Assembly: GCA_024279255.1 (NCBI GenBank)
Contig: JAJRRT010000043.1
Location: 1 to 37,926 of the forward strand
Direction: 5' to 3'
DNA from: Deltaproteobacteria bacterium
GTDB taxonomy: Bacteria > Desulfobacterota > Desulfuromonadia > Desulfuromonadales > Geopsychrobacteraceae
DNA: 37,926 nt
Position 1 is the stretch's first letter, and each line of letters opens with the position of its first letter. The notes under the pieces were generated by a model, which saw nothing but the letters and a program-made list of their open reading frames with translations, was not told where the DNA came from and searched no databases. A program made the position numbers and the translations under genes. This document shows positions 9,754 through 18,480 of the stretch, piece by piece.

Positions 9754-10220
9754 ATAAGCTGACGAAGAATCTGCTTATCGCTCTTTTTCTTCTGATCAGC
9801 GGTTGTGCGACTCTACACCCGAGTTTTGAAACGCCTGACGTCAGACTGATTTCATTTCGGCTCCTCCCCTCCGAAAGCCTGTCGCCACGCTTTGAAATCG
9901 GGCTGCATGTCATCAATCCCAACATGGCACCTTTGCCTCTAAAGGGGATGTCATACAAAATCTATATTGAAGGGCATCAACTCTTAAGTGGAGTGACCAA
10001 CAACCTGTCGGTCATCGAAGGTTACAGTGAAGAGGATATCATGTTGGAAGCCACTGCAGACCTGTTCAGTGGTTTGCAGCTGCTAAGTGAATTGATGGCC
10101 GCACCGCGTGAAACCTTCAGCTATGAACTTAAAGCCAAGCTCGACATTGGTAGCATACTACCAAGCATCCACATTAATGAGACGGGTGAGATTCTGCTAC
10201 AACAGCTCAGAGCTCAATGA
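9750..10220 (+). CDS. LEA type 2 (WHy-domain) lipoprotein
   Basis: 156 aa. The N-terminus is a lipoprotein signal with lipobox LISGC (Cys about residue 19). The rest matches the LEA_2/WHy fold: FEIGLHVINPNMAPLPLKGMSYKIYIEGHQLLSG is the typical strand-Asn-Pro-Asn-strand pattern, with the later strand ETFSYELKAKLDIG. Likely anchored in the outer membrane facing the periplasm; the family is linked to stress tolerance but the role in bacteria is unclear. It overlaps both neighbours by ATGA (9750-9753, 10217-10220). Confidence 0.85.
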   Translation: MNKLTKNLLIALFLLISGCATLHPSFETPDVRLISFRLLPSESLSPRFEIGLHVINPNMAPLPLKGMSYKIYIEGHQLLSGVTNNLSVIEGYSEEDIMLEATADLFSGLQLLSELMAAPRETFSYELKAKLDIGSILPSIHINETGEILLQQLRAQ

Positions 10221-10621
10221 TTAACATCAAGCAAACTTGCCCTTGCGCGAGCGGCAAAACATACGCCAACTGTTGCCAAAGACTGCATCAAGGTAAACTG
10301 AAGGCACAAACGGCCGAACAGCTCATGCGTTCACGTTACAGCGCGTATAGCTTCAAGCTGATCGACTACCTGGTTAAAACCACCCACCCTGACAAACGTA
10401 CAGCAAACTTGCATCAGGAGATCTCTGAATGGGCCGATCAGGCTGAGTTTTATCGACTGGAAATCATTTCTACGTGGCAGGGTCTGTCTAGCGACAAAAT
10501 CGGCAAAGTTGAGTTTATCGCCTATTTCCGTCTGGAAGATAAAGAGCAGCAGCTTTCTGAACGGTCACGCTTCCACCGCTTCCACGGACACTGGGTTTAT
10601 CTGGATGGAGAGCTCGGCTAG
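10217..10621 (+). CDS. YchJ family protein (SEC-C-type zinc motif)
   Basis: 134 aa. The N-terminus CPCASGKTYANCCQRLH is a CPCxSGxxYxxCC metal motif as in YchJ/SEC-C proteins, followed by the family segment TAEQLMRSRYSAYSFKLIDYLVKTTHP and an NTF2-like C-terminal part (VEFIAYFRLEDKEQQLSERSRFHRFHGHWVYLDG). Function is unknown. It ends the coupled run with the LEA2-type lipoprotein (ATGA overlap). E. coli YchJ has a second Cys motif at its C-terminus which is missing here, so this is the shorter form. Confidence 0.85.
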   Translation: MINIKQTCPCASGKTYANCCQRLHQGKLKAQTAEQLMRSRYSAYSFKLIDYLVKTTHPDKRTANLHQEISEWADQAEFYRLEIISTWQGLSSDKIGKVEFIAYFRLEDKEQQLSERSRFHRFHGHWVYLDGELG

Positions 10622-10718
10622 CACCGGCCCCAGCTATTGACAAAAACATACCATTCCAGTATTAATTCTCGCTATTTTAATGGTAGTGACACATATTTTT
10701 TTGCCCTTGGGAGTACCT

Positions 10719-11153
10719 ATGATGATCCGAAATCTCGTTCTGTTATTCTGTCTTTCCCTTCTAACCGCCTGTTCTGTCGTTCAGGCCACCTCCGGACCAG
10801 AGATGAAGGATATGTCTGTCCTTGATCGTGGTACAGAACGCTACAAGGTGTTGGCAGAACTTGACCGCCCGATGCTGACCGACACGGACAAAGATGGTCG
10901 AATGTATGACATCTTCAGCTTTCGCCAGGGTCAACATGGCTCTGTCAAGGCTGGCAAAGCTGTCGTCTACGGGGCAGCGGCGATCTTTACACTTGGTTTG
11001 TCTGAAGTAATTACCAGTCCCCTAGAAGGTGCAGCGGGGAAAGGCGCTAAGATCAAAGCAAGAGTGCTTTACGATGCGGAACAACGCGTAGACCAGGTTG
11101 AACTTCTGCAAGATGATCGTTGGGTCTCAGTACAGAATATCAACGATAAGTGA
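10719..11153 (+). CDS. Hypothetical lipoprotein, 144 aa
   Basis: Function not recognised. I choose ATG 10719 (MMIRNLVLLF) over the open frame from 10680 because GGAG lies 6 bases upstream and a clear lipoprotein signal follows, with lipobox LLTAC. The mature part has a strand-rich start (ERYKVLAELDRPMLTDTDKDGRMYDIFSFRQG), then an Ala/Gly-rich hydrophobic segment (VVYGAAAIFTLGLSEVITSPLEG) that may be membrane-associated, and a short strand-rich end (KARVLYDAEQRVDQVELL). A strong terminator follows within 40 bases, so it ends the transcript that begins upstream or has its own promoter in the 97-base gap. Confidence 0.75.
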   Translation: MMIRNLVLLFCLSLLTACSVVQATSGPEMKDMSVLDRGTERYKVLAELDRPMLTDTDKDGRMYDIFSFRQGQHGSVKAGKAVVYGAAAIFTLGLSEVITSPLEGAAGKGAKIKARVLYDAEQRVDQVELLQDDRWVSVQNINDK

Positions 11154-11189
11154 GCGTAGTTGGATAAAAGAAAACAAGACGAAAGATAA

Positions 11190-11225
11190 GAGGGCCTCCA
11201 TCATTGCAACGGAGGCCCTCTTTTT
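11190..11225 (+). terminator. Strong rho-independent terminator
   Basis: Perfect 10-bp stem GAGGGCCTCC (11190-11199) and GGAGGCCCTC (11211-11220), 11-base loop, then TTTTT. It ends the lipoprotein transcript. The 260 bases from here to the tag gene hold no gene that I can support. Confidence 0.95.
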
Positions 11226-11485
11226 ATCAGTTTCTAACTTTGCAGTATTCCCAGTGGGAACCTTTTACCGGCTTAAATTTGCCGGGTCATTATTCGTATT
11301 ACTCTGATTGTTTATTTCCCATGTGGTCAGGTGGCTCAGAGACTGGCATAACGTCTTCCTCCTTTGCGTTTGGGTTGACCTAAGCATAACACAAATCGAT
11401 GACCAGACAGCACCCTGCTATACTTATTTTCCTCCGATGAATCGAATCCGCTTATACGCGAGGCTATCCCCGCAAAGGAGACCCT

Positions 11486-12031
11486 ATGAGCAGTTACTGT
11501 GACTCAGCCCCTGACCACGACTGGCACGGTCCCTACCATGACACTGAGTATGGCTTCCCGCTACGAGATGATCATCTGTTGTTCGAACGGCTTGTGCTTG
11601 AAATCAACCAGGCGGGACTGTCATGGCTGACGATTCTAAAAAAGAAGGATAACTTGCGACGCGCCTTCGAAGGGTTCGACATCGATCGAGTCGCTGCGTA
11701 CGATGAAAATGAGCGCCAAAGATTGCTGGCTGATGCCGGGATCATACGCAATAAGCTCAAGGTCGACGCCACAATCGAAAACGCGCGGCGACTTGTTTTA
11801 CTACGTGCCAGTTACGGCAGTTTTGCCGCCTGGCTCGATCATCACCACCCCCTGACGAAAGAAGAATGGATTAAGCTTTTTAAGCAAACCTTTCGTTTTA
11901 CTGGTGGTGAGATCACTGGTGAATTTTTAATGAGCACCGGGTACCTTCCTGGGGCACATCACGTAAATTGCCCCGTTTATCAGACAGTTATCACAATGAA
12001 GCCCCCATGGTCTCTTGTACAAAAAAAATAA
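11486..12031 (+). CDS. tag: DNA-3-methyladenine glycosylase I
   Basis: 181 aa, close to E. coli Tag (187). Removes 3-methyladenine from alkylated DNA as the first step of base excision repair. The zinc-snap ligands are all present: Cys5, His18, His158 and Cys162 (in LPGAHHVNCPVY), as is the active-site Glu39 in LEINQAGLSW, which matches the family LExxQAGLSW. The start ATG at 11486 has AAAGGAG 5-6 bases upstream. It is a single gene on the plus strand. No unusual features. Confidence 0.95.
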   Translation: MSSYCDSAPDHDWHGPYHDTEYGFPLRDDHLLFERLVLEINQAGLSWLTILKKKDNLRRAFEGFDIDRVAAYDENERQRLLADAGIIRNKLKVDATIENARRLVLLRASYGSFAAWLDHHHPLTKEEWIKLFKQTFRFTGGEITGEFLMSTGYLPGAHHVNCPVYQTVITMKPPWSLVQKK

Positions 12032-12152
12032 TCACGACTTAAAATCTTCGGCTTTGATTAAAAGTTATTGACTAAATTAATATCAAAATATAGTTTATTT
12101 CAAAACCAAAAGCACAGCCAGAACTTGGATTATCCACAGAAGGTACCTCCTC

Positions 12153-12635
12153 ATGCCGATCAAGAACATTCTGCTCCCTGAATATAGTTTCGTTTACACC
12201 TGCTACTATGGGAGCATCGACAATATTCAGGTGCGAGCCTACGCTGATCAGCTCAAAAATCAGATCTCTGAATTTAAAAGTTATTGTGAAATTATCGATT
12301 TCTCGCGCAACGTAGATTTCAGTCAATTAAGCTCTGAGACTCTGAATAGAGCAGGCGCTCTCGAAAAAGAACGTCCCAACGCCGGCACCGGGCCATTGGC
12401 TATCCTGGTCATTGACCCATTGACTTATGGATTGGCACGTACCTACTCGGCCTTTGCCAGCGATTCACGCACCGATGTCCTTATCTCATACAGCCTTGAA
12501 GATTGTCTTGCATTTATGGGTTTCAATGGTCCCCAGGAACTGCGCATTAAAAACACCATCAATCTCAGCGTGTCAGGATCAACTGAACCCTCGTCTGCGG
12601 TCCAACTCGGATTCAATTTCCCTTCTGACAAATGA
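12153..12635 (+). CDS. SpoIIAA-like (STAS-superfamily) protein, tentative
   Basis: 160 aa. The order of segments is like SpoIIAA/STAS-like proteins of the crotonobetainyl-CoA-unrelated DUF3478 type: YYGSIDNIQVRAYADQL, then the strand YCEIIDFSRNVDFSQLSSETLNRAG, then GPLAILVIDPLTYGLARTYSAFA and a final VLISYSLEDCLAFMGF. The PLxYGLAR-x-Y block is the best match. If right, it is a cytoplasmic anti-anti-sigma-like fold with unknown partner. The start ATG at 12153 is preceded by GAAGGTACCTCCTC, a usable but distant ribosome site. There is no STAS serine that I can place with confidence, so phospho-switching is not implied. Confidence 0.6.
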   Translation: MPIKNILLPEYSFVYTCYYGSIDNIQVRAYADQLKNQISEFKSYCEIIDFSRNVDFSQLSSETLNRAGALEKERPNAGTGPLAILVIDPLTYGLARTYSAFASDSRTDVLISYSLEDCLAFMGFNGPQELRIKNTINLSVSGSTEPSSAVQLGFNFPSDK

Positions 12636-12902
12636 AGCAAACAAATCCTTACCACAATCCCTGACCTCAACCTGTTGCCTCTAATTCCGCCTGTTCAGGC
12701 AGCGACACATGAGTGGAACGCCCGATGCGCTCGTTTTCCTTGGCGTAACAACTGACTCCCACGGGGCATTAAAGTTAACTTTTTATTCATTTCAGAGGCT
12801 TAGCTGCCTACTTGAAATTGATCCTAATTTACTGTACTTTCTTCGCGACCCAGACAAATCAACTCCGACAATCAACCGCTATATTTTTTTCAGGAGATAA
12901 AT

Positions 12903-13373
12903 ATGCGCAAGACAGTTGCTCTAACACTAACGGTTCTGATGCTCAGTCTCTCGGTTGTTTCGGTCATGGCAAAAACTTTTGGAGATGGCATCACCCTTGA
13001 AAAAATGACGTCGGTTAGCGAACTTCTTGAAAATGGTGATGCCTATGTAGGACAGCGTGTCCAGGTTCGCGGCATGATCGTTGACGTTTGTGCGTCCCGC
13101 GGGTGTTGGATCTACGTTGCCGGTGAGAAGCCATTCGAAAAAATTCGCGTTAAAGTCAAAGACGGCGAGATCATTTTTCCACTTGAGGCACGTGGCATCG
13201 AGGCTGTCGTTGAAGGAACTTTAGAAAAATTCGATCTGAGTCGTGAAGAGGTTATCCAGCGCAAACGCCATCATGCTGAAGAACAGGGTAAAGAGTTTGA
13301 CCCCGCTACGGTGACCAGTGGTAAAATATTTTTTCAAATCCGTGGTCTCGGTGCCCTGATCGAGGGAATCTAA
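12903..13373 (+). CDS. Exported DUF4920 (OB-fold-like) protein
   Basis: 156 aa with a classic signal peptide (MRKTVALTLTVLMLSLSVVSVMA, cut after about residue 23). The mature part shows the DUF4920 pattern: VGQRVQVRGMIVDVCASRGCWIYVA, then KIRVKVKDGEIIFPLEARGIEAVVEGTLE. The C-x5-C pair in VCASRGC is a family feature and could bind a metal or form a disulfide. Periplasmic, role unknown. The start ATG has CAGGAGATAAAT upstream. It lies 7 bases before the PepSY-like membrane protein gene, so the two are co-transcribed and probably act together. Confidence 0.85.
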   Translation: MRKTVALTLTVLMLSLSVVSVMAKTFGDGITLEKMTSVSELLENGDAYVGQRVQVRGMIVDVCASRGCWIYVAGEKPFEKIRVKVKDGEIIFPLEARGIEAVVEGTLEKFDLSREEVIQRKRHHAEEQGKEFDPATVTSGKIFFQIRGLGALIEGI

Positions 13374-13380
13374 ACAAAGG

Positions 13381-13932
13381 ATGAACTGGCGGCGACTCAA
13401 CCACAGCCTGCATCGGGATATTGGCTTTCTCTGCATCGGCCTGACACTGCTCTATGCCCTGTCGGGGATTGCGGTAAATCACATGCACGACTGGAACGCA
13501 AACTACAGCATTGAACAATTCAACCTGCAGATCGACCCACTGCCGCCCGGGGTCGTCAACAGCACCCAGATCCAACAAATTCTGCGCCAGCTTGGTGAAA
13601 CCAGAATCTCAAAAAAACACTTTCAACCCGATCCTGAGAATCTCTGGCTCTATGCTGACAAGCGGATGATTCGCATTCATCTGCCGAGTGGGAATGTGCA
13701 AGCTGAAAAATCGCAACGCCGGCCTTTTTGGTACCGGCTCAACTTTCTCCACCTGAACCATGCCAAGCAGGCCTGGACCTGGGTCGCCGATATCTACGCC
13801 GGAGGTCTTTTTCTTCTCGCCCTTACCGGTATGCTCCTGTTACCAAAACGCGCCGATCTGAAACGCCGAGCTCTTATGCTCAGCTTGAGCGGCATCGTCA
13901 TCCCGGTTTTTTTTCTACTTCTTTACTACTGA
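13381..13932 (+). CDS. PepSY-associated membrane protein
   Basis: 183 aa with three membrane segments: DIGFLCIGLTLLYALSGIAV near the N-terminus, IYAGGLFLLALTGMLLLP and LMLSLSGIVIPVFFLLLYY at the C-terminus. The start WRRLNHSLHRDIGF and the LHLNHAKQAWTWVADIYA stretch are typical of PepSY-associated transmembrane proteins, which occur with iron or redox functions. Conserved His residues (H8, H11, H35 and LHLNH) could be heme ligands; this is a suggestion. The ribosome site is poor, which fits translational coupling to the DUF4920 gene 7 bases upstream. Confidence 0.8.
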   Translation: MNWRRLNHSLHRDIGFLCIGLTLLYALSGIAVNHMHDWNANYSIEQFNLQIDPLPPGVVNSTQIQQILRQLGETRISKKHFQPDPENLWLYADKRMIRIHLPSGNVQAEKSQRRPFWYRLNFLHLNHAKQAWTWVADIYAGGLFLLALTGMLLLPKRADLKRRALMLSLSGIVIPVFFLLLYY

Positions 13933-14101
13933 TTCTTTTAAAATTCTGGCCACTTGTCCAGGTCCTGAAAAGAACTCTGGATCGTCAAGTCCCGCTGTGT
14001 TAAATTGTATACTGTAGACAGTTTGGAGACTAAGAATTTAGATTTATTCCGCCGCCGGTAGCCTTGGCGGTGTTCGATTTTGATCATAGGAGGAGTAGTA
14101 A

Positions 14102-14563
14102 ATGACAGATCAAGACCTGAAAGAAGCCTTGCTCAAAGCAATCCAGACCGAAAAAGATGCAATGGATTTCTACAACCTGGGTGCGGGTAAAATGGTTGAC
14201 GGAACAGCCAAGGCCACCTTCGAAATACTTGCCTGTGAAGAACGACAGCACGCTTTAACATTCTATGAGGCCTATCAGGGTAATGACCTGCCCACTTTTG
14301 CCGAGATGATGGATGTCGCTCCCGATACGACATCATCCTGGTTCCTTGCTCTTCAAAAAGCAATGATCAGTGAATTCGATGAACGTCTCGCGCTGGAACT
14401 TGCAATCGAGCAGGAAGACCTTCTGGCTAAAGAGCTACTGGCCATCGCCCAGACCATAGATGACCCAAAAATCAAACAAGTCTACCTGAGTAACGCCGCC
14501 TCAACTCATCACCATCTTGAGATGGTCGAAGCAGACTACAAGGCGATGCTTGGCATGAGCTGA
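14102..14563 (+). CDS. Ferritin-like/rubrerythrin-like di-iron protein
   Basis: 153 aa, four-helix ferritin-like fold. Likely di-iron ligands: Glu17 (AIQTEKDAMDFY), Glu47 and His50 (CEERQHALTFY, the ExxH motif), a Glu in LELAIEQEDLLAKEL and the ExxH-like region STHHHLEMVEADY near the C-terminus. There is no C-terminal rubredoxin domain, so it is the short form found in anaerobes, probably involved in oxidative stress or iron handling. AGGAGGAGTAGTAA precedes the ATG, a very strong ribosome site. A clear terminator follows, so it is a single-gene transcript. Confidence 0.85.
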   Translation: MTDQDLKEALLKAIQTEKDAMDFYNLGAGKMVDGTAKATFEILACEERQHALTFYEAYQGNDLPTFAEMMDVAPDTTSSWFLALQKAMISEFDERLALELAIEQEDLLAKELLAIAQTIDDPKIKQVYLSNAASTHHHLEMVEADYKAMLGMS

Positions 14564-14592
14564 GTAAGCCTATGACGCAAAAGACATCAGAT

Positions 14593-14632
14593 AAAAAGCC
14601 GTAATCTCCCATGGAGGTTGCGGCTTTTTCTT
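14593..14632 (+). terminator. Rho-independent terminator after the ferritin-like gene
   Basis: AAAAAGCCGTAATCTCC pairs with GGAGGTTGCGGCTTTTT (one mismatch) around a short loop; the stem spans 14593-14629 and ends in five T. Confidence 0.9.
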
Positions 14633-14696
14633 GCCAGCTAATTGGCATCCCTATAAATTAAACAGATTATAATTTCTTCTACTCCTGGGATGTTGC

Positions 14697-16673
14697 ATGT
14701 CTGAAGATGCCTACCTCATTGTTGACCAAAGAAGCAGCCCTTCCCCAGAAATGCCTGCGCTTCTCAAAGAGTTGGCTTCTCGCTATGACCTTGATGGTTA
14801 CAGTTGCCGTCAATTGCTGCTTGGGCAAACAGAGGCCCTCCTTACCAAGGGGCCTGAGAGTAAACTGAAAAAAATTAAACAGACCCTGACTAACTACGAT
14901 TTTTGCTGCCATCTTATCACTCCAAGTCCGCTCAAATTTGCCCCCTTCATACTGACTCGCGTCGAATTCAATACCAACGAATTAAAATTCATCGGACGCG
15001 AAAAATCACTCGTTGTCCCCAGGGATTCAAAGCTGCTGATATTCCTGGCCGAGCTATCAGGAAGCCTGGTCGAGCGAACTCTGAGCCAGATTCTTTCGTC
15101 ACATCGTTACAGCGGCAACGGTGAAAACTCCGGACTGCCTCTTGAAAAGTGGCGGCGGATAATCTTACAGGGCCGGCCTGTTCTCGATATTTACCTGCTG
15201 GATGAAAAAGGCAAACCCGCGGGAGCGGTGCGAGCCTTTCCGGGGAAATTCGATCATCAGAGCCTTGGCGAGCGGGCAACCTTGAGCGCCAATCAGAACC
15301 TGCTGAAATTGATCGAATTGACTCAGGAATATGCCGGACACCATCGCGTCGACATGCGCTTCGGCATCTCACCACTCCCCGGTGCCAACCTGCAAACGGC
15401 AGAGGCTGACGATCTCGGAGCTCTCAAAAAGAATCTGCGCTCGCTGACACACTACGCCTGGCTACAGGCAGATATTGATCGACAACGGGAGCAGCCAACT
15501 CCAGACTCTGAGTCAGAAACAATTGCCACCACAGCCACAGCCCTTCTCACGGCCATGCAACCAGAACTGGCAACCAATCTTCCCTTGCAGAAGGAAATCA
15601 TCTCTGAACTGACCAGCGGGATCGACGCCGCCACAGCCAGCTCAGAAGTAGAGACATCAGGCGTAGCCAGATCACAAACTCTACCAACACCTCCAGACCT
15701 GCAGCATCACAGCACCTGGAACAGCCCAAGGACGATCATCGGAATAAGCATATTCGTGGGGATTGCCCTGCTTGTCAAACTGGGAAACTCCACCAGTTGG
15801 TTGGGCCCCATGCTTGCTAAGGGTTTTTCGTCCGGCGCAATTAGTGGGCTGTTGGCAGCATTCTTCTTTATCAGTGGCTTTCGTCTGCTGCAACTCAAAA
15901 GATTAATCCAAAACACTCCGACCAGCAAGATCCGCTCGATTGCAATGGGACGGGTTGAAGTCCATGGCAACGCGCGGCGCCAATATGCTCTCTTTTCACC
16001 AATGACAAATATCGCATGTATCTACTACCGTTTAGTCCGCTATAAACGAAACTCGAAAAACGACTGGGTCGTCAGCAGTATCACCAGCAGCGGACATGTC
16101 CCCTTCTGGATAGAGGATGAAACGGGTCGCGTCAGCATCGACCCCTCTGCTGCAACAGTCAAAGCTGGCCACCGTCAGGAGAGTATGGGTGAAGGGAGTA
16201 CCGCCTTCGGTGGATTTAGCAGCCCGGATGAAAAATGGGTTGAAGAGATGATTTATGATGGCGCTCTGGTCTATGTTCTCGGTGAAGCTCAGGTCAAAAG
16301 GACAGATCGTGCCCCGCGTCTACAACGACGCGCCGAAGCACTGCGGCGCATTAAGCAGGATTCGCAAAAGCTCTCTGGCTACGACGCGAACAAGGATGGC
16401 AAGATCGATGAGAACGAATGGCAGACCGCTCGTGATGATGTCGATGAACAGTTACTTCATGAGGATCTCAGCCAGAGTGACCAGCAGAAACGCCAGGAAG
16501 ATAAGGTTATCATTGGTAAGCCCCGTCACCGCGGGACACCTTTTGTTATCGCCGAAACCGCTTCTGAAGCCAAATTAACTGGTCGCTATACCTTGGCAAC
16601 GGCTTTTCTCTTTGCTGCAGCTGGTCTCGCTAGTGGTTTAAGTCTCTGGCTGCTCCTGCAAAGTTTAAAATAA
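14697..16673 (+). CDS. GIDE-like membrane protein with EF-hand
   Basis: 658 aa. The N-terminal 240 residues are soluble and of unknown fold (the start resembles a small duplicated domain, LIVDQRSSPSPEMPALLKELA). After a Ser/Thr/Pro-rich linker come two membrane helices (TIIGISIFVGIALLVKL, ISGLLAAFFFISGFRLLQL). Next is a GIDE-like domain (RSIAMGRVEVHGNA... CIYYRLVRYKR... WVVSSITSSGHVPFWIEDETGRVSID), as in bacterial relatives of the mitochondrial MUL1/GIDE ligase but without the RING. Inside or after it sits an EF-hand loop at 563-574 (DANKDGKIDENEW). A last membrane helix is at the C-terminus. GIDE-like genes often neighbour lemA, as here (57-base gap), so the two likely form a membrane system of unknown role. 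The ribosome site before ATG 14697 is weak. Confidence 0.8.
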   Translation: MSEDAYLIVDQRSSPSPEMPALLKELASRYDLDGYSCRQLLLGQTEALLTKGPESKLKKIKQTLTNYDFCCHLITPSPLKFAPFILTRVEFNTNELKFIGREKSLVVPRDSKLLIFLAELSGSLVERTLSQILSSHRYSGNGENSGLPLEKWRRIILQGRPVLDIYLLDEKGKPAGAVRAFPGKFDHQSLGERATLSANQNLLKLIELTQEYAGHHRVDMRFGISPLPGANLQTAEADDLGALKKNLRSLTHYAWLQADIDRQREQPTPDSESETIATTATALLTAMQPELATNLPLQKEIISELTSGIDAATASSEVETSGVARSQTLPTPPDLQHHSTWNSPRTIIGISIFVGIALLVKLGNSTSWLGPMLAKGFSSGAISGLLAAFFFISGFRLLQLKRLIQNTPTSKIRSIAMGRVEVHGNARRQYALFSPMTNIACIYYRLVRYKRNSKNDWVVSSITSSGHVPFWIEDETGRVSIDPSAATVKAGHRQESMGEGSTAFGGFSSPDEKWVEEMIYDGALVYVLGEAQVKRTDRAPRLQRRAEALRRIKQDSQKLSGYDANKDGKIDENEWQTARDDVDEQLLHEDLSQSDQQKRQEDKVIIGKPRHRGTPFVIAETASEAKLTGRYTLATAFLFAAAGLASGLSLWLLLQSLK

Positions 16674-16730
16674 CCAGGAAAAAGAACTGTTACACTTGCA
16701 GCTTCACTCTCGTTTCTACAGGAGGAATAT

Positions 16731-17300
16731 ATGACCGGATGGATTGTCTTAGGTGGATTGGTACTGATCATCACTCTGGCGGTAGTCTATACCATCGTCA
16801 TCTACAATGGCTTTATCGCGATGAAAAACAGCATTGAACGTGACTGGAGCAATATCGATGTCATGCTCAAGCAACGTTACGATGAACTGCCGAAACTGAT
16901 TAAGGTCTGTGAAGGCTACATGCAGCACGAGCAGCAGACCCTTGAAGCGGTGATCAAAGCTCGCTCAGCTGTCAGCAATTCGGGCAGTGACAACCAGAAA
17001 CTGGCCGCCCAAAACGCCTTAAGCGAAACCCTGAAATCACTCTTCATGGTGGTGGAACGTTATCCTGATCTAAAAGCCGACAAGGGGTTCCGTCAGCTGT
17101 CAAACCGGATTACCGAACTCGAAGATCAGATCGCTGATCGCCGCGAACTGGTCAACTCTGCTGTGACAATCTACAACACCCGACTCGAACAATTCCCTGA
17201 TGTCATCATTGCCCGCCTCTTCAATTTCACCTCTCGCCAACTATGGAAAATCGACACGGCACACCGACAAGACGTTGTGGTTAATTTTTCACGAAGTTAG
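16731..17300 (+). CDS. lemA: LemA family protein
   Basis: 189 aa. One N-terminal membrane helix (WIVLGGLVLIITLAVVYTIVIYN), then a long helical LemA domain with the family motifs RDWSNIDVMLKQRYDELPKLI, LFMVVERYPDLKAD and YNTRLEQFPDVIIARLF. The family typically ends this region with NxxRxxFP; here it is YNTRLEQFPD. Function unknown; anchored in the inner membrane with the helical part probably outside. AGGAGGAATAT precedes the ATG. It follows the GIDE-like gene and is closed by a terminator. Confidence 0.92.
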   Translation: MTGWIVLGGLVLIITLAVVYTIVIYNGFIAMKNSIERDWSNIDVMLKQRYDELPKLIKVCEGYMQHEQQTLEAVIKARSAVSNSGSDNQKLAAQNALSETLKSLFMVVERYPDLKADKGFRQLSNRITELEDQIADRRELVNSAVTIYNTRLEQFPDVIIARLFNFTSRQLWKIDTAHRQDVVVNFSRS

Positions 17301-17332
17301 CACTAAAGGTCCACAGGCAATAGGTCGATAAG

Positions 17333-17370
17333 AATGGGGGTCTGTTACAGGATGTAGCAGGCCCCCATTT
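17333..17370 (+). terminator. Terminator after lemA
   Basis: ATGGGGG-TCTG (17334-17344) pairs with CAG-G-CCCCCAT (17358-17367), one bulge, 13-base loop, then TTT. It separates lemA from the J-domain gene. Confidence 0.75.
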
Positions 17371-17406
17371 AACGCTCCAGGGACGGAGAATCGAAGGGTT
17401 TTCCGT

Positions 17407-17988
17407 TTGTCAAACAACGACCACTACCAACTGCTCGACATCGCGCGCAATGCCGATAGTCGGACTGTCCGCGCAGCCTATCGCAAAGCACTACGTCGTC
17501 ATCATCCCGACGTCAATGCCGGCAATCGCGAAGGAGAGCAACTTCTGCGGCAGATTCTCACGGCAGGCCGGGTGCTAAACGACCCACTACAACGCGCGCG
17601 CTACGATCAGAATCTCAAAGCTCACCTTCAGCAACAGTCACGTACCCCCTTAATAAAAAAACCGCCAAAACGTATCGCCTATCAACACCTTCTCTTAGGA
17701 TGTGTAAAGATCTTTAAAGCCGGAAGGCTGGCCTGTCTAAAATTTTTCAACGATGAACAAGCCAAAGCTACTGAGGCTCGCGCGGCTCAACAACGTAAAT
17801 ACACCTCTCCCGACTTTAACTTTTATCTTCACCTGGCAATGAGTAAAAAGAATGTAAATCAGTATCAGCAGGGTGCTGACGGGATCTTTCGCAAGACCTC
17901 ACCGCTGTCCCGGCAAACAACTTTAAAGAACTGGCGAAAACGTACTGCGGTCTGGTTGTTGATTGGAATTCTGTTGTGGCGGGATTAA
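17407..17988 (+). CDS. J-domain (DnaJ-like) membrane-anchored protein
   Basis: 193 aa. The N-terminal J domain has YQLLDIARNADSRTVRAAYRKALRRHHPDVNAG with the HPD tripeptide, and the helix-IV end ARYDQNL. It would stimulate an Hsp70 ATPase. There is no Gly/Phe region or zinc finger, so this is a class III J protein. The C-terminus has one hydrophobic segment (AVWLLIGILLW) that may anchor it in the membrane. The start is TTG at 17407, with GAAGGG 11 bases upstream; no better start exists in front of the J domain. It may still act with the preceding GIDE/LemA pair, although a terminator lies between. Confidence 0.85.
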   Translation: MSNNDHYQLLDIARNADSRTVRAAYRKALRRHHPDVNAGNREGEQLLRQILTAGRVLNDPLQRARYDQNLKAHLQQQSRTPLIKKPPKRIAYQHLLLGCVKIFKAGRLACLKFFNDEQAKATEARAAQQRKYTSPDFNFYLHLAMSKKNVNQYQQGADGIFRKTSPLSRQTTLKNWRKRTAVWLLIGILLWRD

Positions 17989-18480
17989 CGGCGGTGGAGG
18001 ATGCTGCTTTGCCAGCGCATACGGCGCAATCGGCGAGAACCGAACTGAAGTGGGCAGCTGACTTTTTCAGCGGTGTAACATCCCAGGTGGCGCAGGATTG
18101 ACTTGAGCATCAGAGTTTCGTATTCCTTAAGAGAAAAAACAGAGGTGGATCGGCGCGAATCTAGAGCTATAAAAAGGCCAGGTCAAGCGCTTTTTTTACT
18201 AGAATATTGTTCCCATTTTCCTAAAACCGGGTTTGCGGCGATGATCCGACAAATGTGGCCAGTTTTCTTACATCTTCTCTTCACAGAAGGATTCAATCCC
18301 GCAATAAAAACACCTTCATCTCTTTTGATTACAGTAAGTTATGTAGATAGCCCTTGCACTTTTATCTCGATCGTTTACAAATGGACCATCCTATAATTTT
18401 ATTGTCATTTAATTTTATCGACACACAATTTCTGAAAACCAAACCATGTTCGAGAGCGTTTTGCATGTTCAGGAGAAGTT
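17989..18480. other. Intergenic region after the J-domain gene
   Basis: About 490 bases without a supported gene. A short open frame at 18103-18396 has no ribosome site and no family resemblance. An imperfect hairpin with AAAAAGGC (18171-18178) and GCGCTTTTTTT (18187-18197) may be a weak terminator for the upstream gene. AT content rises towards 18480. Confidence 0.4.

Noticed and set aside
11308..11502. 64-aa open frame before tag
   Set aside because: Overlaps the tag start, no ribosome site and no family likeness; tag has a clear ribosome site of its own.
18103..18396. 97-aa open frame
   Set aside because: No ribosome site, no recognisable domain, and codon pattern unlike neighbouring genes.
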